Source: a bacterium (GTDB taxonomy: Bacteria; Zhuqueibacterota; Zhuqueibacteria; Residuimicrobiales; Residuimicrobiaceae). From it: a stretch of DNA of 40,560 bases. The notes under the pieces are model-generated. The model did not search any database. It was not told where the DNA came from and saw only the letters and a list, made by a program, of their open reading frames with translations. The position numbers were made by a program, and so were the translations under genes. The stretch covers positions 1 to 40,560 of the forward strand of contig JAKPUX010000018.1 in the NCBI GenBank assembly GCA_029554865.1. The letters run 5' to 3'. Positions 24,501-32,212 of the stretch are shown piece after piece (position 1 is the first letter of the stretch; every line of letters begins with the position of its first letter).

Positions 24501-27500
24501 TCACGGGCCATGACGGCCAGTTCGTTGGTGAGGAACTTGCCGACCGTTCCGATCTGGCCGTCGCCGGTGGAGAGCAGCAGGTTCTCGGCATTGCTGGGCG
24601 CACCGGAAATCAGGAAGGGCAGGGGCGCGCCGGTCAGCTTGAGGCCGTTGTACTCGGCATCCGCCTCAACGCGGTTGATCTTGTAACCGGCGTTGCGGCC
24701 GAGATAGAACTGAACCGAGGCCAGACCATTGCTGTCGGTGAGCTTGGTCACGGTTTTGTTGGTGGCCCCGTCCAGGGAGCCGCCGTCGGCGGCGACCGAG
24801 GACATCACTGTGAAAACGACCGAATGGTTGGCGATCGGGTTTTTGAACTCATCGGTGATGCGCACCTTGAGCGGTTCGGGCAGCATATTGGTGGTGATGC
24901 CCGTGAAACGGCTGGTATCGCTCACCATCAGGATCAGTTTCGGATCGCCGACTGTCGCACTGGCGTAGAAAATGGCGGGCGAGCCGGAGAGATTGGTGTT
25001 GTTGTAGCGCGCACTCACCTCCATGGCGTTGTTCTTGCTGCCCGGGCGTTTGCCGAGGTTCCAGACCACGCTGGCACTGCCGTCGAGATCGGTGGCCACC
25101 GAGGTTTCGGAGAGTCCGCCGATATTCCCACGCAGGCTGTCGATGCCGCTGACGTGGAAGAGGACCGGAGTGCCGGGCACGCCGTTGCCGTATTTGTCCT
25201 TGATCGTCACCTTGATCGGCTTGGCCAGGGGCTGGCCGACCTTGCCGATCTGGCTGTCGGTCGCCCGGTCCATGACGAGCTGGTAGGCGACGTCGGGCGC
25301 CGCGCTCGCCTTGAAGACCAGGAGGGAATTCTCGACGACGCCGGCGCGCACCTCGAGGACGTGGTTGGCCGTGCCGGAGGTCGTGCCGAGGGTCCAGGTG
25401 ACCTGGGCGATGCCCGAATCGGCCGAGGTCGGCACGGTGACGTTATTGGATCCGTTCACCTTGCCGGCGCCCTGGGTGACCGCGAAGGAGACCTGATAGC
25501 CACCCTTGGCGATGCCGTTGGCGTCCGTGACCCGCACCTTGATGTTCTGGGGGACGGCGTTGCCGACGACTCCGTGAAGGGTGTCGGGGGTCATCCACTT
25601 GACCATCCGGTAAGCATCGCCGGGAATTGAGGTGGCGTTGAAGAAAGCGGGGCTGTCGGTCAGGGCCGCGCCGTCGTTGCGCAGGGCGTCGACGCGCACC
25701 TGCACCGCGCCCAGCAGCACCGGCATCTTCCAGCGCACGCTGGCGTAGCCGTCCGCGCCGGTGGTAGCGGTTTTGACGGTGCTCTCGCCGTCGATATCGA
25801 CAAAGGTGCCGCCGGAGCCGACGATCTGGAAGGTAATGGTGTGGCCGGCGATGGGGTTGCCGTAGACATCGGTCACTCCCGCCTTGATCGGCTGGTCCAG
25901 CACCTGTCCGTTAGCTTTGGTCTGGTTGTCGGTGGCGGCCAGCTTGACCAGTTTGGCGGCCGGACCGGGCCTGCCGTTAGCCCAGAGGCGCAGGGGCGAT
26001 CCCTCGAGCGGAACGGAGGGCTGATCGACCTGGAAGGAACTCACCTCAATGACGTTGGCGCTGTCGCCGGCGGTCTTGCCCGTGGTCAGGGTCGCCGAGG
26101 CCATGCCGCTGACGTCGGTCTGGACGACCTTTTCGATCAGGCCGTCGAAATTACCCCCGCCCTTGACCACCTTGAAGCGGACAGAATGGCCTGCGATGAC
26201 CGCATCGTAGGGGCCGAAGACCTGGACGACGAAGGGCTTGCTGAGCCTGGCGGTGGCCGTGGTGTCCTGGTTGTTGCCGGATATATATTCGATGCGTGAG
26301 GCGATCGCCTCGGTGGCCGTGGCGGTGAAGGTGACATTTTCCGGATTGAGGCCGGTGGCGGTGGCGCGTACGGTATTGATCTCGCCGATCGCGCTGCCCA
26401 TGGTCAACATGACCGCGGCGCGGCCGGATGGATTTGTGTAGCGGGTCAGGGTGCGCACCCCGGGGGTCTCAAGAAAAGCATTGGTGCCGTCGATCAGGGT
26501 GAAGACGACCTGGTGGCCGGCAATGCCGTTGTCCTGCGCATCAGTCACCTTGACGACGAGGGAATCATGGAGGGCCAGCCCGACCGAACGGCTCTGGTTG
26601 TTCCCGGAGACGATGGCCAGGATGCTCGGCGGCCCAATTGTGCCGGTGGCCGTGAAAAGCTGGACCGGGATGGAGGCGAGCCCTTGCAGCTTGGCCTCGA
26701 CGGTGTTGGTCCCGGGCCGGGCGCCGAGAGTCAGGTAGACGGAGGCGTCGCCATTGGCGTCGGTGAGGACCTTGAGGGTGGTCACCGGAGAGGGCGCGGC
26801 TGCGGAGCTGATCTTGCCCTCGCCCGACTTGACGGTAAAGACCACCGGGTAATTGGGATAATTGGCGCCGGTTTCGCCGAGGACCTTGACCTTGAGCAGG
26901 TTGGGCAGCATGGTGCCGACTGTCCCGCGTTGGAGGTCGCCCCCGGATTTGGACATCGAGGCAGGGGGTTTGCCGGTCTTGATCCTGAAGGTCAGGGGCG
27001 AATTGGTGAGTGCGGTCCCGCCGCCGTTGACCGCTGCGGCCTGCACTGTGAAGAGGGTGTCGACCAGCCCGAGGGTCATGGTCACGCTGGCCTTGCCGTT
27101 CTCGTCCGAGGTGGAGCTGCTGCGGGCGAGGGCGGCACCGACTCCGGAAATCAGGCTCCAGTTGACGGTGGTTCCGGGCACGCCGTTACCGTAGGCATCC
27201 TGGATGACGGCGGTCAGGGTGGCCCCGGCGGTCTCATCGCGTGTGCCGAGGATGGGATCGGTGAGATCGGGATCCTTGATCATCGAGACCGCGGGCCCCG
27301 GCGTGGGATCGAGGGTGAAATTCACCGGCGCCCCGTTGAGCAGGGTCGTGCCGTCGGCCCGATAGGCAATGGCGGAGACAACGACATTGGTGTCAGCATC
27401 GGCGCCGAATTTCAGCCGGGCCGCAGCGAAGCCGGCGGCGTTGCTGATATTGGAGAGATTGGGGCCGGTATCCCCCATGGTCGAGCCGGTGGGACCACTC

Positions 27501-29710
27501 AGGCCGGTGCTGATGAGGGCGATCTTGTCCCAGTCCCAGCCCGGATCATAAATCACCAGACGGATGTTCTGCAGTCCTTTGGGCAGCCTGAAGCTGGTGT
27601 TGTGGCGCTGCCAGACCCAGGAGCCGCTGAGGTCAGTGAAATCCATGGTGAGCGAATCCCGGTCGCTGTACTTGATGATCACGGTATTTTTCTGACCAGA
27701 GGTGGTGCGGGCGCGCAGATGGAAATAGTAGGTACGCTCCTCCGGATTGTAGATGGGGATGGTCACCGCCGTCCGGTAGCGATAGCCGCCGATATAGGTG
27801 GTTTTGATGGCATGACCACCGGAGGCGGCCGCGGCCGTGGTATCATAGGCGATCGGGACGCCGAGGATGCCCGACTCGACCTCTTTCCAGATCTTGCCGT
27901 CGAAGGTGCCGGTCTCGATGGTGCCCTTGCCCTGGGTGACCGCAAAATCGACGACGACATTGCTGACCGGATTGCCGGCGTCGTCGGTCACCTTGACCTT
28001 GAGGGAATCGGCGACGTACTGATTGATGGGGGCCGACTGGTTGTTACCGCTGGCGTAGGCAATGGTGGTGGCGCTGGCGGAGCCGAGGTTGGGCAGATAG
28101 ACCGAGAAATTGTCGAGATTGAAATTGCTCGAACCATCTTCATACTGGACCGCGCCGACGTACCAGGAATCGGGAGGGGCTGCGGGCAGGGTGGTGTTGA
28201 GGGTGGCGTCAAAAACATCATCGATATAGTGATGGATGGTCAGGGCCGTCCCGGTCGCCTTGATGATGGCGGTGACCTTCTGGCCGGCTGCAGGAGCGGT
28301 CCGGGTCACATTGACTTCACCAATCAGGGAATTGAAAGTCGAGCCGCCGCTGATAGCGTAGAGGGAGAGCTTGGTGGCGGAGCGGCGCAGCCAGTAGCCA
28401 TTGGCTGAAGCGCTGGGAGTGTCCAGAATCAGGGCAAAGCCAGCCGGGGTGTAGCCCTGGGTCTGGTAATAGATGGCGGAGGCGCCCATGGTCATCGACA
28501 GCTTGATCGAATCGGCCCCGGCCGACTTGTTGGCGCCGGTGCGTGCGAAGGCGGCCAGACCGTAGCCGTTGGAGGAGGCGATGGCCAGTTCGTTGTTCTC
28601 GATGACGAATTTGGGGGCATTCCAGTCGCTGCCCAAAGAGGCGCGGTTGAAATCATCCACAATCGGGCTGTTCCAGCCGGCCGATGGCGTCCCTCCTCCG
28701 CCGCCACCGCCGCTGCCGGCCGTCGTGGTCGCCGAGGCGACGTTGGAGAGCGGCGAGGGATTGTTCGCTTCGTCGTAGATCTTGAGAGCAAAATAGTACC
28801 TGGTGCTGGCGTTCAGTCCGGTCACCGTATAGCTCTCGGGAGAGCCGGGCGCCTTGGGGGTGGTGGTAGTGAAGCGCGTTGAAGAGGAAAAATTGGCGTC
28901 GGTGATCGCCACGGTGTTGTAGCGCAGCTGGTAGGTGGTGGCCGCGCTGCCGGTGGCGCCGTCATCGGCGGTGGCGTTCCAGGTCACCGTCACCGAGCCG
29001 GCGGTCGGGCTGCCAGCGCTGATGGTAGCCGCGGCAGGGGGGGTGGTATCGGTGCTCGTCGAGGGGGTGTAGGTGCTGAAGGTCATCTCCTCGATATCAT
29101 TATTCACCAATTCGCCGCTGTAGAGCAGGGCGCCGCCGTAACAGGCTGCGGCGAGATTGTAATCGGTATTGGTGATCGTGCCGAGCGAAACCCCGTCCAG
29201 GAAATACTCGAATTTGCCGGTTGCCGTATTGACCTGAACAGATAAGAGGGAACCGGCGTTCATGGTCGGCGCGGATGCGACCGGAACGGAGGTTCCGGAG
29301 GTGGCCACTGCGCCGGCCGTAATCTTGAAAAGCCTGATTTGCCCGCTGTAATAGTTGGCAAAGTAGCCGTTGCCCTGGTAATTGCCAGTCTGCATAAAGA
29401 CGACACCGCCGTAACCGGTATAAGCGGTCTCGCACCCTTCCCCGACGGGCGCCCAACGGAGATCGACCTTATTGGCATCGGACTTGCCAATATACATCGC
29501 GATCTGTTTGGTCCCTGTCAGCTTTTTGGTCGAATGCAGATTGCCGTTATAGATCAGGGAATCCCCGGCAGACCAGGAAGAAGCGGGAAGCGTGCCGGTG
29601 CCCTCGAAATAGGCAGGGACGGAATCCTGTCCCCAGGCCATGAAGGCGAGAGAGAGCGACAAGAGCACAACCAGAGTTGCGGCTTTTGAGAACGAAAACG
29701 CGATTCTCAT
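21518..29710 (-). CDS. Giant secreted Big_1-repeat protein with type IX-like C-terminal sorting domain (2730 residues)
   Basis: A surface or extracellular protein, probably an adhesin or matrix component. The ATG at 29710 (GGAGG nine bases upstream) opens a signal peptide (FSKAATLVVLLSLSLAFMAWG). In order there is a concanavalin-like domain (about 30-215), FN3 (about 218-330), a poly-Gly linker, and a second concanavalin-like domain (about 345-540). About 15 tandem bacterial Ig-like (Big_1, invasin-type) domains follow (about 545-2355), each with a D-x-x-GNP-V-G motif and T-D-x-x-G-x-A turn. The first is interrupted at about 620-740 by a carbohydrate-binding-like insert. Then come cadherin/putative-Ig domains (2357-2540), an FN3-like part and the sorting domain (QNYPNPFNPVTNIRY to KKMALLK). 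The repeats are diverged, not recent copies. A -24/-12 promoter match lies upstream. Confidence 0.93.
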   Translation of the reverse strand: MRIAFSFSKAATLVVLLSLSLAFMAWGQDSVPAYFEGTGTLPASSWSAGDSLIYNGNLHSTKKLTGTKQIAMYIGKSDANKVDLRWAPVGEGCETAYTGYGGVVFMQTGNYQGNGYFANYYSGQIRLFKITAGAVATSGTSVPVASAPTMNAGSLLSVQVNTATGKFEYFLDGVSLGTITNTDYNLAAACYGGALLYSGELVNNDIEEMTFSTYTPSTSTDTTPPAAATISAGSPTAGSVTVTWNATADDGATGSAATTYQLRYNTVAITDANFSSSTRFTTTTPKAPGSPESYTVTGLNASTRYYFALKIYDEANNPSPLSNVASATTTAGSGGGGGGGTPSAGWNSPIVDDFNRASLGSDWNAPKFVIENNELAIASSNGYGLAAFARTGANKSAGADSIKLSMTMGASAIYYQTQGYTPAGFALILDTPSASANGYWLRRSATKLSLYAISGGSTFNSLIGEVNVTRTAPAAGQKVTAIIKATGTALTIHHYIDDVFDATLNTTLPAAPPDSWYVGAVQYEDGSSNFNLDNFSVYLPNLGSASATTIAYASGNNQSAPINQYVADSLKVKVTDDAGNPVSNVVVDFAVTQGKGTIETGTFDGKIWKEVESGILGVPIAYDTTAAAASGGHAIKTTYIGGYRYRTAVTIPIYNPEERTYYFHLRARTTSGQKNTVIIKYSDRDSLTMDFTDLSGSWVWQRHNTSFRLPKGLQNIRLVIYDPGWDWDKIALISTGLSGPTGSTMGDTGPNLSNISNAAGFAAARLKFGADADTNVVVSAIAYRADGTTLLNGAPVNFTLDPTPGPAVSMIKDPDLTDPILGTRDETAGATLTAVIQDAYGNGVPGTTVNWSLISGVGAALARSSSTSDENGKASVTMTLGLVDTLFTVQAAAVNGGGTALTNSPLTFRIKTGKPPASMSKSGGDLQRGTVGTMLPNLLKVKVLGETGANYPNYPVVFTVKSGEGKISSAAAPSPVTTLKVLTDANGDASVYLTLGARPGTNTVEAKLQGLASIPVQLFTATGTIGPPSILAIVSGNNQSRSVGLALHDSLVVKVTDAQDNGIAGHQVVFTLIDGTNAFLETPGVRTLTRYTNPSGRAAVMLTMGSAIGEINTVRATATGLNPENVTFTATATEAIASRIEYISGNNQDTTATARLSKPFVVQVFGPYDAVIAGHSVRFKVVKGGGNFDGLIEKVVQTDVSGMASATLTTGKTAGDSANVIEVSSFQVDQPSVPLEGSPLRLWANGRPGPAAKLVKLAATDNQTKANGQVLDQPIKAGVTDVYGNPIAGHTITFQIVGSGGTFVDIDGESTVKTATTGADGYASVRWKMPVLLGAVQVRVDALRNDGAALTDSPAFFNATSIPGDAYRMVKWMTPDTLHGVVGNAVPQNIKVRVTDANGIAKGGYQVSFAVTQGAGKVNGSNNVTVPTSADSGIAQVTWTLGTTSGTANHVLEVRAGVVENSLLVFKASAAPDVAYQLVMDRATDSQIGKVGQPLAKPIKVTIKDKYGNGVPGTPVLFHVSGIDSLRGNIGGLSETSVATDLDGSASVVWNLGKRPGSKNNAMEVSARYNNTNLSGSPAIFYASATVGDPKLILMVSDTSRFTGITTNMLPEPLKVRITDEFKNPIANHSVVFTVMSSVAADGGSLDGATNKTVTKLTDSNGLASVQFYLGRNAGYKINRVEADAEYNGLKLTGAPLPFLISGAPSNAENLLLSTGDGQIGTVGKFLTNELAVMARDVYNNPVKGHPIQFRILVGASDHSALGADTLLTKVVETGSDGIARVKWRLGRTAGADRNVVEVTSTNGTTPLRNSPIRFTANALPDITDGVRSKIAAVDAAVSADGISRATIKVSLRDKYENPVAGKYVTLLSSDLTTIITQPLNTTDVNGDAVGFAASTKAGSKWIRARDVNNNVSIADSVRVTFLPLAAYEIARTNSQDGDGQTRNVGTALPLPLRVVVRDRFGNPIAGHPVTFMPTQGGGAMIDPQVISTDSAGIAQARFKLGSAAGINVVEARAVKSDGSGQALSNSPVRFTESAVVPSPSRLVIIAGDQQSAAPQQPLPQPFKVQLEDINGWPVATVQVKFSPLVNNGAITSTNPVLTDMYGQATAQAVAGTGNGTSLFSAGLPNYSAISAVTFTAYTLPGAASKIVYQMGGDQTGTVGRTLYTPLAVRIEDSFGNTVSGVPVTFLVVDDGTIEGKGTLDNGTTMMTVTSNPQGIASANYTLGTRTGLNKVRASAVNLNPPFVEFEAHGQADYPYTMEKIESEPLHGEVGKRMVYPIQVLVKDRYGNPASGGTINFVVVPGSGSIDGPNLVTSNSSGIARAYWILGKQGRNEALATASLPSGSPTVTFEARGDNEPYPELSAASEYTLYEGQQLCFPVLATDRDGDQLYYSASNLPEGATFEVDGSNIYHFCWTPTYEQGGQTYYPRFTVLDSDGGIDIDSVKIVVTNENRAPRLVSWEPASESFKIPPLASQTFYIQVEDPDNDPIYYTWRLNGQVVGSSSSYTFDSRYYPLGNNYMIMVEYGDATHTATLVWSIVTAVELKSFTCASVAYQGITLSWQTASETDNMGFNVLRSRTEKGTYEKINPDLISPRMDGQYNWVDKSAKAGERWYYKLEDISRSGLATQHGPVSADMPVPTRFELAQNYPNPFNPVTNIRYQLPADGKVTLQIFNTNGQLIRTLVDGEVPAGYHQIVWDSCNDSGSRVVSGIYYYRIIANGTSVTKKMALLK

Positions 29711-29866
29711 GATGTGTAACCTCCAATGCAGGTACGGTACAGGGTGCTGTTTCATATCAGAACACTTGTTTGCGCCTAAAACAGGAAAATGCCCCTTTTG
29801 GCAAGAAATTTCGAGTCTTACTTCAATAGAATTAACAATGTTGGTTTCTCACCACCATCTCATTTC

Positions 29867-29882
29867 GCAAACACTATGCCAA
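29867..29882 (-). promoter_or_regulatory. Candidate sigma-54 (-24/-12) promoter of the giant protein gene
   Basis: The minus strand reads TTGGCATAGTGTTTGC, with GG and GC exactly ten bases apart and both TGGCA and TTGC present. The predicted start is near 29855, giving a leader of about 145 bases before the ATG at 29710. Two further matches (33720 and 35253) precede other genes of this region on the same strand. Confidence 0.5.
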
Positions 29883-29933
29883 AATGCAGAGGGGGCGAAG
29901 AATGCTTTGCTGCGGGACAGGGTGAAGGAGGCG

Positions 29934-30022
29934 GGCCTGCAGCCGGCCTGGGGGAGCGGGCCGACCACCGGGCTGCGGAGGCAGCCCGGCATAAGCGGGT
30001 AAAAGCGGCAGGCCTGCAGCCG
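29934..30022. repeat. GC-rich hairpin framed by a 12-bp direct repeat
   Basis: GGCCTGCAGCCG occurs at 29934-29945 and 30011-30022. Between them CCGGGCTGC (29968-29976), loop GGAG and GCAGCCCGG (29981-29989) form a perfect 9-bp hairpin. The second repeat copy abuts the stop codon of the glycoside-hydrolase-like gene. There is no U-run, so it is not a standard terminator. It could be a repetitive extragenic element. Confidence 0.5.
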
Positions 30023-30024
30023 TA

Positions 30025-32106
30025 CTAACGGACCAGCTGCAGACCTTCCGGACGGTGGGGCGGGATCACGTCAGGGGTGACCCGCTTGAGATAACGGAAA
30101 CGCATGGCGTCAGCGGCGACATAGCCGCTGCCCTGATTGGAGATGCGCACATAGCTGGAGGTGCCCTCGGGCAGATAGAGGATGGCGATGCGGTTCCAGC
30201 GCCCGTAGCTGGTGGTCTGGTCGATGACACCGGTCAGCTTTTTGACTCCCCCGGCCACGGCTTCAAAGGGGACATCCGCCGCCTCCTGATAAGCGGAGGG
30301 GGTCTCCCCTACCATGGGGTGCCACTCGCTGATCTCGTACCAGCCGGCCACCCCGATGGTCGGCCGGAAGGTGGCCCAGCCCTTGCCCAGCGCCGGAGCG
30401 GAATAGTAATAGCCGATGCCGGTCGAGTCGGAGGAGACCCACTGCGAGAAGCAGCGGTTACGCGAGGCGAAATCGACTGTCTCGTTGGCCCGGTCATAAA
30501 CCGGCCGGAAGACGGGGTCGAACCGGGCGCGGGCGCTGCCGGGGGTGGTATCATTGAAATAGCAGGTGCCGACGATGATGTCGGCCACCACGGTGTCGGG
30601 ACGGGAGAGCAGGATGATGCCGTCGCCGATATTGTTCTTGGCGGGAATCAGGGATTCCCCCTGCAGTTCGACGCTGCCGAAGGGTTGGCCGTTGTTGAAG
30701 GAGGGCTTTTGGCCGCCAAGAAAACGGTAATAGGACCCCTGATAGCCGGGCAGGCCGGAGATCATGGCGTCGGAGATGTTGACGATCTGGCCGGAGGCGT
30801 TGCAGATGGCCGCCCCCTTGTCGAAAAAGCGGACGTAGACCCCCCCCTGGCCCGGGATTTCGCGCGCAGGGCCGACCGGATAGCCGAGATCGACATCGAA
30901 CTCGTCGTACCAGAGCGACATGCTGTATTCATTGCCGCAGGTCATGCCGTAATAGGCGCCCGACATCAGGGCGGCGGTAAGACCGTAGCGGATCTTCTTA
31001 TAGTCCCGGCTGTGGGTCTCCTTCTCGACGTAATCCTCGATGATGGTGAAAACGGTGTCGTGGGCGGCCTCCCAGAGCTGGTTGACCCGGATCAGATCGG
31101 GGGCGGTGTAGGCGAAGCGCATAAAGCCCTCCCACTCCATGCCGTCGCAGTAGCGCAGGGGATAGGGATCGCCCTCCTGGGCGGAGCCCATGTTAATGCC
31201 GACCACGACCGGTTTGCCCGGGTGGAGAGCGGTGAATTTGGCCCGTTCATAGGGGAGCATTTCCCTGATGCCCGCGCTCCACTGTTCATTGAACCAGGCC
31301 AGCCCCTTATCCGGCTCGGTGAGGTCGTTGAGGTGGTTATGGTCGAGATCCAGGGTCGACTGAAAGTCGTCGCCCCAGAAAAAGAAGCGGAAGGAGTCAT
31401 AAAAGAGGCCGTTGAAGCGGCTGAAATCCTGTTTGGCCGGATTGAAGCGCTGGTCGATATACCATGCCCAGACCGGCTGGCTGTTGACCAGGGGGGCCAG
31501 GGGGGTGACGTTGTGGAGATAGCCGAAGCCTTGAAAGCGCGCCGGCCGCTTGATTGAATCTCCGGCGGCGTGGGAGCGGTTGATGGCGTAATCCCCGCTG
31601 ACGGGGATGCCGTGGATGGTCGAGTCGGTGTAGCCGGTGAAGGAGATCCAGTCATCCCCGCCGATCAGGGCGTAGATATCATCGCCGATGGTGTTGGTCT
31701 TGAACCCGGTCGTGGAATCGACGCGGATATCGGTGTCGCCCGGTTCCGCCGCCTCGATGAGAGAGCCATAGTAGCTGGAGTAGATAAAGCAGGCCGGCGG
31801 CCAGATCGGATTGCCGGGCCAGACCCCCTGTCTGGAGGTGCCGAGGATGACGGTGTTTGGATTAAGGGCGTGGATGCTGTCGTTGAGGGCATAGGCATTA
31901 AGGCCGGCGCCGCCGTGGATGGCGAGATCATAGCGGCTGAAAAAATACTGCACAGCCCCTCCCGAGATGCCGCCGGGCCGCTGAAAGACCAGACGGGGAA
32001 AGGGGGGCTGATACTGCTGCGCCGAAAGGGGTGGGACCAGGCTGAGAATTAACAGCATTAAAAGGGCGATGAACCGGCCGGCCGGCCGGTGGAGCACAAG
32101 GGACAT
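30025..32106 (-). CDS. Secreted glycoside-hydrolase-like protein with golvesin-type C-terminal domain
   Basis: It has 693 residues with a signal peptide cut after about residue 29 (VPPLSA). Residues 40-440 look like a TIM-barrel 'putative glycosyl hydrolase' (GHL15-type) fold: FFSRYDLAIHGGAG near the start, a likely acid in NGLFYDSFRFFFWGDD (D237), and GMEWEGFMR (E324/E326). Residues 555-672 form a golvesin/Xly-CBD-like module (GWYEISEWHP, VIDQTTSYGRWNRIA, GYVAADAMRF), related to the one in the lipoprotein at 6893. The chain stops at IPPHRPEGLQLVR, which is how an FN3 domain normally begins, so a C-terminal module may have been lost. It lies 106 bp downstream of the glycosylphosphotransferase gene. 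Polysaccharide cleavage is inferred. The ATG has AGGAG at good spacing. Confidence 0.82.
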   Translation of the reverse strand: MSLVLHRPAGRFIALLMLLILSLVPPLSAQQYQPPFPRLVFQRPGGISGGAVQYFFSRYDLAIHGGAGLNAYALNDSIHALNPNTVILGTSRQGVWPGNPIWPPACFIYSSYYGSLIEAAEPGDTDIRVDSTTGFKTNTIGDDIYALIGGDDWISFTGYTDSTIHGIPVSGDYAINRSHAAGDSIKRPARFQGFGYLHNVTPLAPLVNSQPVWAWYIDQRFNPAKQDFSRFNGLFYDSFRFFFWGDDFQSTLDLDHNHLNDLTEPDKGLAWFNEQWSAGIREMLPYERAKFTALHPGKPVVVGINMGSAQEGDPYPLRYCDGMEWEGFMRFAYTAPDLIRVNQLWEAAHDTVFTIIEDYVEKETHSRDYKKIRYGLTAALMSGAYYGMTCGNEYSMSLWYDEFDVDLGYPVGPAREIPGQGGVYVRFFDKGAAICNASGQIVNISDAMISGLPGYQGSYYRFLGGQKPSFNNGQPFGSVELQGESLIPAKNNIGDGIILLSRPDTVVADIIVGTCYFNDTTPGSARARFDPVFRPVYDRANETVDFASRNRCFSQWVSSDSTGIGYYYSAPALGKGWATFRPTIGVAGWYEISEWHPMVGETPSAYQEAADVPFEAVAGGVKKLTGVIDQTTSYGRWNRIAILYLPEGTSSYVRISNQGSGYVAADAMRFRYLKRVTPDVIPPHRPEGLQLVR

Positions 32107-32212
32107 CGGTTTCTCCTCTCAGGCTTTGCAAAGGGTACAAGGGATGGAATGCCTCCAATCCATAATACCCGCAGGGCCGAGGGAGTGCAGAAAATGAGGA
32201 GAAACCTGGAGA

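Noticed and set aside
22478-25630. Long open frame (over 1000 codons) on the plus strand opposite the giant protein gene, and a similar one at 26513-28408
   Set aside because: It is antisense to a gene with signal peptide, clear domains and sorting tail. Its composition (His/Gly/Asp/Ala-rich, no domains) is that of a GC-rich shadow frame.
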